Below, piece by piece: positions 21,384-29,172 of a stretch of 33,882 nt of DNA. The DNA comes from a virus, in IMG/VR virus record IMGVR_UViG_3300010883_000198, positions 1 to 33,882 of that record; one strand, 5' to 3'. The notes below the pieces were generated by a model. That model was not told the DNA's origin and made no database searches. It worked only from the letters and a program-made list of their open reading frames with translations. Both the position numbers and the translations under genes were made by a program. Numbering within the stretch: the stretch's first letter is position 1; the number at the start of each line of letters is the position of its first letter.

Positions 21384-21761
21384 TTAGACACTCTCCTTGA
21401 CCTTTAAGACGTAGTGATCTCCCGGTAACTGGATCGCACCGAGCCCGAGCACAATGCCACGCATCCGTGCATCCATCGACGCCATCAGCACGGTCGGGAA
21501 TCCCCAGCGTCGCACAAGATCCAGCATCGCTCCGCGCAATCTCCGGCCGACGCTCGCCTTCCCGCGATGGGCGGGGGCAATCCACAAGAACTCCGCATGG
21601 ACCGACTGCAAGAGCGCCAGACAGCCACACACCACGCCGTCCTGCTCGACCACCAGCACATGATGCTTGGCCGGGTCCAGTTGCGGCCAGCTGTCCGCCA
21701 GTGTCGTCTCGGCCAACGAGGACCACTCCGCCGCTGGGAGGATCCGTGTCGTAAAGTTCAC
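21384..21761 (-). CDS. GNAT-like acetyltransferase, 125 aa
   Basis: The GTG at 21761 overlaps the preceding TGA; the longer open frame upstream just reads the structural gene in another frame. The GNAT order is visible: a first strand/helix (FTTRILPAAEWSSLAETTL), HHVLVVEQDGVVCGCLALL for strands 2-3, AEFLWIAPAHRGKASVGRRL where strand 4 leads into the acetyl-CoA loop (Arg66, Gly67, Gly72), a helix LRGAMLDLVRRWGF and a last strand DHYVLKVKES. The loop has one residue more than the common RGxGxG form. Acetyltransferases in this place occur in several podoviruses, but the target is unknown; it may modify a virion or host protein. Confidence 0.6.
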   Translation of the reverse strand: MNFTTRILPAAEWSSLAETTLADSWPQLDPAKHHVLVVEQDGVVCGCLALLQSVHAEFLWIAPAHRGKASVGRRLRGAMLDLVRRWGFPTVLMASMDARMRGIVLGLGAIQLPGDHYVLKVKESV

Positions 21762-22258
21762 GCCGACACCCGCTCCAGCACCACGTCTATCTCGTAGGTC
21801 ATCTTGCTGGCGGTGCCGCTCGCGTAGGCCGTCGCGTAGGTCACTGGCGTCGCGCCGTCGAGATGTATCAGGACCGTGTCGGACTTGACGCCGGTCAGCG
21901 CATCCAGTGTATTCGCCGTCATGACCTGGGTCACACTGGTGCTCGTCCGCGTCCAGCCGATGGTCGGTGTGACACTGCTCGATGACCCGTCCGCCGTCGT
22001 GACCCGCGTGGTGACCGACACCCGGTAGAGGCCCGAGGACAGGGACTCCGTGGGAATCGACGTCGTGCTGATCGCGGCCGTCTTCCCGGTCAACGACACC
22101 GATGTGTAGCGAAACGGGGTCGCATCGATCCGGTCGCGCTGGCCTGTCCAGAATCGTTGCCATCGTGTATTCACGCGCCATCCCGGCGCGGGCTCGCCTT
22201 GCTCGTCAAGCTCGATAATCGGTTCACCGCTCGGCGGCGGCGGGCCTTGTTGCGGCAT
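21758..22258 (-). CDS. beta-rich structural protein, 166 aa
   Basis: Not recognised. A proline-rich lead (PQQGPPPPSGEPIIELDEQG) is followed by alternating strands: PFRYTSVSLTGKTAAISTTS, GLYRVSVTTRVTTADGSSSS, TPTIGWTRTSTSVTQVMTA, and a final TYEIDVVLERV. This is typical of virion decoration or tail-accessory proteins. It lies between the gp10-like gene and the GNAT gene, where P22 encodes its tail needle (gp26), but it lacks the long helical coiled coil of a needle. Confidence 0.55.
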   Translation of the reverse strand: MPQQGPPPPSGEPIIELDEQGEPAPGWRVNTRWQRFWTGQRDRIDATPFRYTSVSLTGKTAAISTTSIPTESLSSGLYRVSVTTRVTTADGSSSSVTPTIGWTRTSTSVTQVMTANTLDALTGVKSDTVLIHLDGATPVTYATAYASGTASKMTYEIDVVLERVSA

Positions 22259-22261
22259 CCC

Positions 22262-23716
22262 CTACAACGCTGGTTCGGCGTCGAGATACACCTCAGAGAG
22301 CCGCCACCCAACGATCGGATCGCTCACACTCAACTCATACACACGGTTCCGCGATCGCCCGAGACGGCGCACGTCCGCCCGCCACGCATACTCCCCGAGT
22401 TTACCAGCCGCAATTTGCCGCTCGTTCCCCCACGTTCGACCGCCATCATTACTGTAACGCAGCATGAACATCGGATCCGACCCTTGGCCCGACGTCAGGC
22501 CGATCCCTTGCTCATACAGGAGGCGCAGCCGCGTATGGAGTAGCCATTCGCGATCAGCCACCAGGGCCGGGAACCGTCGCACTCGACGAATGCCATTGCC
22601 GTTGACATCCGTGGCGATGGTATTCGACAGCCGGTGGATCGTGCCGGTCTCACGGTCGGCCATCAGGTGCTTCCCAAAAGCGTAGGCGTGAAAGACGGGC
22701 TTCCACACATTCCATTCCGCTGCCGCACTATTCCACGTCCCACGCTCATGCCAGATCCCCGCCGTGGTCTGGTCGAACACATGGGTGATGTTGGCCGAGG
22801 GCACCGTCAGTACATAGAACGTATGTCCGTCCTCAGTATAACTCTGCCCAATGGCGTCAGACACCCGCTCATAGCCGCTCAGTTGAAATTCCAGCGCGTG
22901 CGTGCTGACCCGCTGTGGGCTGAATCCTTGCGCGGAGACGACCTGATACCCGCCTTCAGGCGACTGTCCGAGCCACATCACCGATCGGCCGACCTGCGCG
23001 ATGGAGAAGGGCGCGGCAATACCCCAGGCATAGAGGGCAGACGGCTCCGGCTGGAACGGAAACGGGGACGCGCCGGCGTTGTACCAGAACTCGCCTGACT
23101 TGGTCCCTGGTAAGCAGATATACCCGTAGGGCGTGATGTGCATCGTGCGCCACGGGTCAGACCCGATCGTGCGCTGGGCCGTCTGGGTCGCGTCCCAGGT
23201 CGTCATGTCAAACTGGTCAGAGATGCGGATCGAGGAGTCCGCGATGTTAAACACGACGCCATACCCGAAGACGGTGCCCCCCTTCGTCGCCCCACTCGAG
23301 ACCACCGTCGACAGCGCATTGGTGGACAAGTTATAGGCATACCCGACGTCGCCGCTCGTCACCAGCAGCTCACGCCCCCCATCACCGCTCGTTGAGATCG
23401 TCGCCGGATTCGCGTCTATCGCCACGGTGCCACGGCTCACCGGATCACTGCCGTCGTCGTAGAACTCATAGAGCGTCGAGCCCAGGACGCCAAAACACCG
23501 CTCCACACCGATATCGGTCACCCCAAGCATGGCCCGTCCGCCCACGTCCGCGACCGTCGCGAACGTCTCCACACCAGGCGTCGGATAGAGCGACGCACGC
23601 GACGTCGCCCCCTCGACTTCCATGATCTCTGGATACCAGTTAATCGACCGCTCTTGATCCGCAATGGGCGACTGGCTCTGATACGAGCCCCCGATAAAGG
23701 GCGGAAAGGCCGGCAC
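22262..23716 (-). CDS. P22 gp10-like packaged-DNA stabilisation (tail hub) protein, 484 aa
   Basis: The N-terminus has the family signature: GGSYQSQSPIADQERSINWY, then PEIMEVEGATSRASLYPTPG, matching the Y.S.....D.QR.INWYPE ... LYPTPG pattern of Phage_stabilise (PF11134) proteins. The rest is a run of beta-propeller-like blades with repeated G.......R and W motifs. Length (484) is close to P22 gp10 (472). In P22 this protein plugs the head after packaging and links portal to tail. The GTG start overlaps the gp4-like stop (TAGTG). Confidence 0.8.
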   Translation of the reverse strand: MPAFPPFIGGSYQSQSPIADQERSINWYPEIMEVEGATSRASLYPTPGVETFATVADVGGRAMLGVTDIGVERCFGVLGSTLYEFYDDGSDPVSRGTVAIDANPATISTSGDGGRELLVTSGDVGYAYNLSTNALSTVVSSGATKGGTVFGYGVVFNIADSSIRISDQFDMTTWDATQTAQRTIGSDPWRTMHITPYGYICLPGTKSGEFWYNAGASPFPFQPEPSALYAWGIAAPFSIAQVGRSVMWLGQSPEGGYQVVSAQGFSPQRVSTHALEFQLSGYERVSDAIGQSYTEDGHTFYVLTVPSANITHVFDQTTAGIWHERGTWNSAAAEWNVWKPVFHAYAFGKHLMADRETGTIHRLSNTIATDVNGNGIRRVRRFPALVADREWLLHTRLRLLYEQGIGLTSGQGSDPMFMLRYSNDGGRTWGNERQIAAGKLGEYAWRADVRRLGRSRNRVYELSVSDPIVGWRLSEVYLDAEPAL

Positions 23717-24453
23717 TAGGACAGCCCCCCATTGAGGTAATTAAAACGATCCCGCATGGACGACCCGATCCGCAGCCCGCTGTCGGCCGTCGCAATCCGT
23801 GGTGTCGCATGGTGCGTGCTGAACACGCGCTCTCGGGCCTGCCACGCCAACCGCGCTAGATCCGGCGTGACCGCCGACCGATAGGACGGAGCCAGCTTCT
23901 CGGCCAGGGTCAGCGTAATGGCGTCCAGATACCCAGGCGGCAGGTCCACGCTACTCGCCGACGTGACCTGCGACAGCACCACGCGCATCCAGAGGTCGAC
24001 GGTATAGGCCGTGTCCGGCACCGGCCAGAAGAACAGGTTCCCGAGCCCGCTCGAGAAGTTCGGCTCATAATAGAGGTCTGTGGGGACATTCGACCCCAGT
24101 GCCGGGAGACGCGTCGACATATACCAGGCAGCGTCACGAATCGCGATAGGCAACCGCTCGCCCCCGGTCAACACCAGGTTCGCCCCGTCTATAGAGACAG
24201 GGCGATTCGTCGCGGTCGTGAATGTCCCCCCGGTCGGACCGATGGTGTGCGGATTCAGATCCGGGGTAAGCGTGAAATTGGACTTCGCGGTGGCATAGAC
24301 CGTCTGCCGATCGGCGTTCCAGCCGTCTAGCAGCCGGTTGAGCACATCAATGGCGTCCGCTTGGTCGGCCGCGGATGTGGTCTCACCGGGATCCTGGACC
24401 CCCAGTTCAAGCAGCGCACCCTTGACGACCTTGGGAACTGTAAAGCTCGGCAT
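23716..24453 (-). CDS. P22 gp4-like head-completion/tail accessory protein, 245 aa
   Basis: The chain has the typical order: VPKVVKGALLELGVQDPGE, ADAIDVLNRLLDGWNADRQT, FTLTPDLNPHTIGPTGGTF and RPVSIDGANLVL, then a strand with PNFSSGLGNLFFWPVPDTAY and a helical end beginning LPPGYLDAITLTLAEKLAPS. This matches P22 tail accessory factor gp4-type proteins, which bind the portal after packaging. It is longer than P22 gp4 (166), as is common in the wider family. Its position right before the gp10-like gene agrees. Confidence 0.8.
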   Translation of the reverse strand: MPSFTVPKVVKGALLELGVQDPGETTSAADQADAIDVLNRLLDGWNADRQTVYATAKSNFTLTPDLNPHTIGPTGGTFTTATNRPVSIDGANLVLTGGERLPIAIRDAAWYMSTRLPALGSNVPTDLYYEPNFSSGLGNLFFWPVPDTAYTVDLWMRVVLSQVTSASSVDLPPGYLDAITLTLAEKLAPSYRSAVTPDLARLAWQARERVFSTHHATPRIATADSGLRIGSSMRDRFNYLNGGLS

Positions 24454-24471
24454 AGTGGCCTAGACGGCCAG

Positions 24472-24720
24472 CTAGGCCGTCACTTTCTTCGGGGGGCGTC
24501 CACGCTTTCTGCGAAAGGTCACGACAGGTGGCGTCGTGGTCACAGGCGGGGGAGTATCCGCGAGGACCGTCGTACGCCACCCCGCTGCGAGGGCAATGTC
24601 CAGTGCGACCTGGTCTGCCACAATTCGCGACGGATGGCTGTCGTGATACAACATGCGCGGGAACGCCTGATACACATATGGCGTTCCCGCGCGTGACCCG
24701 TCAAAGTCGTTCTGTACCAT
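24472..24720 (-). CDS. small protein with C-terminal AT-hook-like motif, 82 aa
   Basis: The ATG at 24720 overlaps the previous stop (TAATG); a longer frame to 24762 is rejected. The body reads MVQNDFDGSRAGTPYVYQAF, then PRMLYHDSHPSRIVADQVAL and AGWRTT, resembling a small protein often found beside podovirus coat genes. After a threonine/proline linker the chain ends in RRKRGRPPKK, a canonical AT-hook core (RGRP flanked by basic residues), which would bind the minor groove of AT-rich DNA. This suggests contact with packaged or host DNA. Confidence 0.6.
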   Translation of the reverse strand: MVQNDFDGSRAGTPYVYQAFPRMLYHDSHPSRIVADQVALDIALAAGWRTTVLADTPPPVTTTPPVVTFRRKRGRPPKKVTA

Positions 24721-25880
24721 TAGAACTCGCTCGTGTCGTTGAGGTATCCAACCTCCCACCAATTCACATTGACTTCAGCATCGGCATCAGACGCCAGCAA
24801 CAGGCCCAGCACCGGCACCAAGAGGTCGCCAGCCGCCGCGGCACCAGTCGCCGTCGCGATGGTCGACGCCAGTCCGTCAATGAAGAACGTAAAAACACCA
24901 GCTTCCGAGACGCGTACCTCCAGCACATGCGTCTCCGCATCGGCCCACGTCACGACCTGGTCGTCCTCATCGTCCGCATCAGTGCCATCATCTGCCGTCT
25001 GAATCTCGATATTCCCGGCAGTGTCGTTCAGGTGATACCACGCGCCCGTATTGATGGTCTCAAGCACGTTGTTATCAACCACGGCCCCAGCCAGCTTCCA
25101 CCCGAAATAGAGGTTGTCAGTGCCACTCACGGACGCAATCGTGATGCTCGCCCGCGTATAGGCTGCTCGTGATGTCCCGGTCTCGACCCAGCCGGAGACG
25201 CTGACCGCAATATCCGAGGCTGCAATCTCAACCCCTTCGTCGTCGGCCCCATTGTTGTCGATATCCAGTGTCCCGCCCCGAGAGATGAACGGGGTTGCTT
25301 GGGCGCCATCCAGGCGATAGGTGAAGATATTCGGTGCCCCACCCGGACAGATCGCCCGGTTCTCGCCAGCATCACTCACGAGCTCCACGGTCCCATCCGC
25401 CTCCTCAGACGCGAAACACGGCGCATTGAACTCTTGTCGATAGACCGTGTAGGCGGTTGAGGAGCGTTCCTGCCAATAACCCGCTGAGCAGTCATACAGA
25501 CGGCTCGTATTGGCGTTTATGGTCGGACGGAACGTCGCGGTGGTGGTGCATGTCCCCGAGAGGTCGCCACCCACCACAGACCCAGGCTGAGTGATGATGA
25601 CGATGTCGTCCACCCCGTGCGTACTCGTGGCCCCCGTGCGGGACACCTGTACGACGTTGGTGGTCGTATTGACACTGGTCACGACCATCAACTCCGATCC
25701 GACATAGAGTTGATTCGTATTGGCCGTGATGTTCGACGCTGAATCCAGCGAGTTCGACCGCTGCGAGGTCGAGGTCACCGCCGAGGCGAGTGCTGTGGTG
25801 TTGAGTGTTGTCTGCGCCTGCACCGGACCCACAAACAGGGCCAGCAGCGAGACAGTGATCACAAAGCTCCTAAGTCTCAT
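24720..25880 (-). CDS. Sec-signal-peptide protein in the capsid module, 386 aa
   Basis: The ATG at 25880 has GGAG in the right place and gives a classic signal peptide: MRLR, then the hydrophobic core SFVITVSLLALFVGPV, and VQA before the likely cut ahead of Gln23. A longer frame to 25973 overlaps the coat gene and is rejected. The mature part is Thr/Ser/Asn-rich and beta-like: an N-terminal 110-residue region with NTNQLYVGSELMVVTSVNTT, then a region with five cysteines (residues 110-185), and a C-terminal jelly-roll-like region resembling LamG/concanavalin folds (GWVETGTSRAAYTRASITIA, THVLEVRVSEAGVFTFFIDG). It directly follows the coat gene, where a virion decoration protein would be expected, yet it looks made for export. 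Confidence 0.6.
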   Translation of the reverse strand: MRLRSFVITVSLLALFVGPVQAQTTLNTTALASAVTSTSQRSNSLDSASNITANTNQLYVGSELMVVTSVNTTTNVVQVSRTGATSTHGVDDIVIITQPGSVVGGDLSGTCTTTATFRPTINANTSRLYDCSAGYWQERSSTAYTVYRQEFNAPCFASEEADGTVELVSDAGENRAICPGGAPNIFTYRLDGAQATPFISRGGTLDIDNNGADDEGVEIAASDIAVSVSGWVETGTSRAAYTRASITIASVSGTDNLYFGWKLAGAVVDNNVLETINTGAWYHLNDTAGNIEIQTADDGTDADDEDDQVVTWADAETHVLEVRVSEAGVFTFFIDGLASTIATATGAAAAGDLLVPVLGLLLASDADAEVNVNWWEVGYLNDTSEF

Positions 25881-25905
25881 GATGGTCTCCATGTTGTCGT
25901 CAGGG

Positions 25906-27147
25906 TTAGGCGCCAGCGATACGGACGGCGCACTCGTCATTATAGAGCCGGCCAAATCCCAAGAGGACATCAAACCGGTTAATCATCCGTGATTTCTCCG
26001 CGTCGAAGTCCCGTACGAACCGGATGGCGATCCCGGTATTCGGGTCACGGCGTTGCACGCCGATCTCAGCCTTCTTCGGCACCTCCAGCGGGACGCCCAC
26101 CAGGGCAAAGGCGTTCTTGTGGAGCGCGAGCGCCTGTGTGCCCACTGTGCCATTCGGGCTCGTCGTGCCCGGCATCAGTGTCAAGGCGGCACCATTCGCT
26201 GGCAACGCATCGACGTTCTGATACTGACTGGTGGTCCCGTAGATGCTCGGGCTGATTGCGACGGTCGCCGCGCTTCCCGAGCCAGTCACATCCGCCGTAA
26301 TGACGAACTGCTTGGCCTGGGTTCGGACGGCTTCCCGCGTCTTCGGGTTTACCATGATCACACTGGCAATCGAGATCACGTCACCCTTCAGGAATGTGTC
26401 GCCCGTGGTGCAGGTAAGGTTCAGCGACGCACCAGACTGGCCCGCGCCATTGATGGTCACTGCCCCCGCCCATGTCCCGGCGGTGTGTCGCTTGAGGGAC
26501 ATCGACTCATGCCACATAAAGCCTGAGGCCGTGCCGATCGCGCCTTCCTGGTACGCCTTGGAAAGCTCAGAGGTCGGGTTGAAATACCCGGACACCGAGT
26601 CCGTGATCGAGGTGTTCATCGCTGGGCTGATGATCATCCCCTTATCCTTCGGTCCACCTGGAGGACAGGCCAGCTCGACCATCCGTTGGCGCGCTTGCTT
26701 GAATGTGGTCAGCGCCGTGGGGTCGGTCCCGTTCACACCGACGATATTCGGTGTGTTCTGATAGGCAAACAATGCGGCCCTGGAGTCAATCTCCTGTGCC
26801 AACTGCGACATGGCCGGGACGATATACTCCTCGCGGACGTAGGACTTACGCTCCAGCTTGAGCGCCGCCTCCACCGAATCCCACTCAAAGTCGATCCCAA
26901 ACACCTGGTCAACGGTGACCGTGGTGTTCCGGCGGATCAATGAGTCAGCCGAGTAGGTCAGCCCATCACGGACGCGGAATCTCTGCGGGAACTTCACGCG
27001 CAATGTCTCGCCAATGGCGAACTCACGCTTAAATTCCTTATTGTATTCCGTGTTGAAGAACTTGCAGACCTCCAGCTTATTCGTGAGGATCCGCATTGAC
27101 TCCATCGCAAGCCAATTTGCAAAAAGCAAACTATTTGACACAGACAT
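25906..27147 (-). CDS. major capsid protein, P22 coat-like, 413 aa
   Basis: AGAGGTG precedes the ATG. The family pattern is clear: the N-terminal helix SLLFANWLAMESMRILTNKL, the strand GETLRVKFPQRFRVRDG, RNTTVTVDQVFGIDFEWDSV and a C-terminal end with RRDPNTGIAIRFVRDFDAEK and INRFDVLLGFGRLYND, all as in P22_CoatProtein (PF11651). A central insert rich in Thr, Gly and Ala would be the I-domain. Length (413) is close to P22 gp5 (430). The scaffold gene lies just upstream, as expected. Confidence 0.85.
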   Translation of the reverse strand: MSVSNSLLFANWLAMESMRILTNKLEVCKFFNTEYNKEFKREFAIGETLRVKFPQRFRVRDGLTYSADSLIRRNTTVTVDQVFGIDFEWDSVEAALKLERKSYVREEYIVPAMSQLAQEIDSRAALFAYQNTPNIVGVNGTDPTALTTFKQARQRMVELACPPGGPKDKGMIISPAMNTSITDSVSGYFNPTSELSKAYQEGAIGTASGFMWHESMSLKRHTAGTWAGAVTINGAGQSGASLNLTCTTGDTFLKGDVISIASVIMVNPKTREAVRTQAKQFVITADVTGSGSAATVAISPSIYGTTSQYQNVDALPANGAALTLMPGTTSPNGTVGTQALALHKNAFALVGVPLEVPKKAEIGVQRRDPNTGIAIRFVRDFDAEKSRMINRFDVLLGFGRLYNDECAVRIAGA

Positions 27148-27157
27148 GATTCACCTC

Positions 27158-28231
27158 TTAGCCAGCCTCGAGCTCACGCGCTTCGCGTCGATTCGCTTCG
27201 CGTATGTAGGCTGCTTCATCGCCTCGTGCGAGCGCCGAGTCCACCGGGTCGGTATCCGCGACCGTGCGACGGCCGAGGGTCACCGGCGGAGCGGGTGCCC
27301 GTGAGACAAAGGATTGCGGGTCCGTTGTTGGCGTCGACCCATCGGCTGTCGCCGTGAATCGAGCCTCAAGACGGCCCAGTTCCCGCTGCAGGAGATACGG
27401 ATCTGGCAGCGCACCCAACCGGTCAAACTCATCCGGGTGGGCTGAGAAGTATTGCAAGAGGTCGGCGGTATGTGCCGATCGCAGAATGTCATCGGCAATC
27501 ACATTCCGCGCATCGATCTTGTCGCCTGGCCCCAGAAGACTGGCAGGCTGGATATCCAATAGACGTGGATCCAGCTTGGCAGCGAACTCGGGGTCGTCGA
27601 CTTCGGCCTGTTTGAGCCGCGCCGATGCCTCTTCTGTGACTTTGGTAAACGCCGAGAAGTGCGCCTTGACCTGTTGCTCTCGCGCATCGGACGCCCGGAG
27701 CTTAACGTGCTCTTGACGGGCTCCGTAGCGACTCAGGGCGCTGATGTACTTCTCGTAGTCGTCAAAGTCCTTCTGCTGCGGTTCACTGTCGGTCGCGTTG
27801 GCCGTGGACGACGCGGCGCTCCCGTCCTGTGTCTCACGCGGCGACTGTAGATCCCGTAATGCCTGCTCGGCCGTCTCCGCACGCGTCTTCTGTGCGGCAC
27901 GGTCCGCTAACAACTCCTGAAAGCGATCCGCCGTTGCCGGCTTCATGCCCTCAGTGGGCTGCGCTGCGGGTGCGCCAGCTTCCGAGGCTGACTGTTCTGG
28001 TGGCACCTCCGTTGAGGCGGCCTGCTGGTCAGGCGTGGCGGATGCCGAGTCCGCAGACGACGGCGCGTCCTGATCTGGGTCTGGCGTCTCTCCGGGGAGA
28101 TTGCCTGACAGTTGCCAGGCTCCATACTCAGCCGGAGACAGCGATTCGAGGTCGAACGGTGTCGAGTCCGATGTAGCGTCTGGTGCCGGAGCCGAATCGG
28201 CAGGTTGGTCGGCAGATGTTATGTCACTCAC
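27158..28231 (-). CDS. scaffolding protein, 357 aa
   Basis: The position directly before the coat gene and the composition identify it: a long disordered acidic N-terminus rich in Ala, Pro, Ser, Asp and Gln (residues 1-130), a helical middle (ADRFQELLADRAAQKTRAET, EKYISALSRYGARQEHVKLR), and a C-terminal helix PVDSALARGDEAAYIREANR then REARE, the short charged helix with which podovirus scaffolds bind coat protein. The GTG start has only a weak ribosome site. A 107-base gap with tandem repeats precedes it. Confidence 0.75.
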   Translation of the reverse strand: MSDITSADQPADSAPAPDATSDSTPFDLESLSPAEYGAWQLSGNLPGETPDPDQDAPSSADSASATPDQQAASTEVPPEQSASEAGAPAAQPTEGMKPATADRFQELLADRAAQKTRAETAEQALRDLQSPRETQDGSAASSTANATDSEPQQKDFDDYEKYISALSRYGARQEHVKLRASDAREQQVKAHFSAFTKVTEEASARLKQAEVDDPEFAAKLDPRLLDIQPASLLGPGDKIDARNVIADDILRSAHTADLLQYFSAHPDEFDRLGALPDPYLLQRELGRLEARFTATADGSTPTTDPQSFVSRAPAPPVTLGRRTVADTDPVDSALARGDEAAYIREANRREARELEAG

Positions 28232-28269
28232 ATGCCCATGATCGACGAGTCAGTCGATGCTATGGGGGA

Positions 28270-28302
28270 AGTGGACACAAAGTGGACACAAAGTGGACCC
28301 AA
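28270..28302. repeat. three tandem 11-bp repeats
   Basis: AGTGGACACAA at 28270-28280 and 28281-28291, then AGTGGACCCAA at 28292-28302, in the gap before the scaffold gene. The unit length is one DNA turn, so proteins bound to each unit would line up on one face. Possible arm-type integrase or regulator sites. Confidence 0.85.
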
Positions 28303-28338
28303 GAAAATCAGCGACCGTGATGTCGTGGCCTCACCGGA

Positions 28339-28425
28339 TCACTTCTTCTTCGGTGTGGCCTTCTTCGGCTTCCGCGTTGGTGGACGTCCCACTCGACTCC
28401 CGTATGTTCCTGGTCCCTTCGGCAT
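28339..28425 (-). CDS. 28-residue basic peptide
   Basis: A short but convincing gene: AAGGAGAG lies ahead of the ATG at 28425 and the frame ends at TGA 28341-28339. The peptide begins MPKGPGTYGSRVGRPPTRK and ends in KATPKKK; about 40 percent of its residues are Lys or Arg, with Gly and Pro making up much of the rest, and GRPP recalls an AT-hook core. Very small basic proteins beginning MPKGPGTYG-like are familiar beside phage scaffold genes, with no known role; DNA binding or condensation is a guess. Confidence 0.6.
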   Translation of the reverse strand: MPKGPGTYGSRVGRPPTRKPKKATPKKK

Positions 28426-28472
28426 GTGCTCTCTCCTTGTTCAGCCGGACGTCTCTGACGCTCCAGCCCCTT

Positions 28473-28502
28473 GGCGTACTCAGGCGTACTCAGGCATACT
28501 CC
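28473..28502. repeat. three tandem 10-bp repeats next to the tRNA-like sequence
   Basis: GGCGTACTCA at 28473-28482 and 28483-28492, then GGCATACTCC at 28493-28502, ending about 25 bases before the tRNA-like segment. Short direct repeats flanking a tRNA-derived core are the usual form of integrase arm sites. Confidence 0.8.
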
Positions 28503-28526
28503 TAGTTGATCTGCATCCCGACATCA

Positions 28527-28576
28527 TCCGGCTGTTAACCGGAGGGTTGCTGGTTCGAGTCCAGCCTCAGGAGCCA
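28527..28576 (+). other. tRNA-Asn (GTT) 3' half, candidate attP core
   Basis: From the anticodon stem onward the sequence is a perfect tRNA-Asn: stem TCCGG (28527-28531) with CCGGA (28539-28543), loop CTGTTAA with anticodon GTT at 28534-28536, a 5-base variable loop, T arm GCTGG-TTCGAGT-CCAGC, the 3' acceptor strand CTCAGGA and discriminator G, then CCA at 28574-28576. The 5' part fails: only TCCT of seven acceptor bases pairs, and the D loop lacks GG. It lies on the strand opposite to all surrounding genes. Phages that integrate at tRNA 3' ends carry exactly such a half, so an attachment site is the first reading; a decayed tRNA gene is the second. Confidence 0.6.
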
Positions 28577-28704
28577 ATCTTTTCAACAACTTACAGTTTC
28601 GCTTTCGTTCAAGCGTCACCGGCTGTGGGTGATTTTGTGGGGGCGGCGATTTCTGGTCGCTCTTGTCGCTCCAGTTTGTAGGCCCCCCGCACTCGCTTTA
28701 CCGC

Positions 28705-29172
28705 TCAGGAATCGCGCCGCGTCCTCTCGACACCGGTAGGGAGCAGGTCTTGCTTTATGACGATCTGCGGGGATTCGCGCATAAATCGTCCATCGACATG
28801 CCCGTCCCGTGTCTGTTGTGCGAACTCTATGGACGCCAGCCATTGTTCCTCTGTCCAGTGCTTGTGGTGTCGACGGGGCTGCTCCCAGAGCGTGGCCCCG
28901 TCAGTCCCCGTGTAGAACGGAATAACAGGCGACCCAGTTCTACCCCGGCCTCGTCCACTGCGAATACCCAGTTTGCGAGATATGACTTTTTCAAGGATTG
29001 GGGTCTCGCTCGCCTCACAGGAAGACATGGGAACGACGTCATACTGCCGTACTCTGTCGTTCCTGTAGATCGTGCCGACCTCGCGGGATGCGTGGCTCAA
29101 AATGCCGGCCCTGAGCTGATCCCAGCGTCGACCAACAGTGAGCCATCGCTGCTGTGGAGTCAGTCTGCTCAC
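28705..29172 (-). CDS. hypothetical protein, 155 aa
   Basis: Not recognised. The GTG at 29172 overlaps the previous TGA. The protein is basic and mixed in composition, beginning MSRLTPQQRWLTVGRRWDQL, with a glycine/arginine-rich stretch (RSGRGRGRTGSP) in the middle, a WTEEQWLASIEFAQQTRDGH helix later and a basic end. Two tryptophans in a WTEEQW context and the RGRGR stretch could bind nucleic acid. A competing plus-strand open frame of similar extent exists here, but the minus frame fits the operon and its coupled start. Confidence 0.5.
   Translation of the reverse strand: MSRLTPQQRWLTVGRRWDQLRAGILSHASREVGTIYRNDRVRQYDVVPMSSCEASETPILEKVISRKLGIRSGRGRGRTGSPVIPFYTGTDGATLWEQPRRHHKHWTEEQWLASIEFAQQTRDGHVDGRFMRESPQIVIKQDLLPTGVERTRRDS

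Larger units (their letters stand above)
28232..28704. other. mostly gene-free island inside the head module
   Basis: This 473-base stretch interrupts an otherwise tightly packed operon. It holds three 11-bp repeats (28270-28302), one tiny basic-peptide gene (28339-28425, minus strand), three 10-bp repeats (28473-28502), the tRNA-like 3' half on the plus strand (28527-28576) and about 130 bases (28577-28704) in which I see nothing certain. A plus-strand open frame spans it but resembles no protein. Confidence 0.7.

Noticed and set aside
21762-22181. N-terminal extension of the acetyltransferase frame
   Set aside because: It reads the upstream structural gene in another frame (rich in Asp, His, Arg and Gly) and the GTGA junction gives a natural start at 21761.
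28500-28576. complete tRNA-Asn gene
   Set aside because: TCCT stands at the right place for the 5' acceptor end, but three of seven pairs fail or wobble and the D arm is abnormal with no GG in its loop, so I annotated only the 3' half and kept a decayed tRNA as the alternative.
28112-28681. 189-residue plus-strand open frame across the gene-free island
   Set aside because: It would read through the tRNA-like segment and both repeat sets, has no ribosome site worth noting, and opposes the operon.
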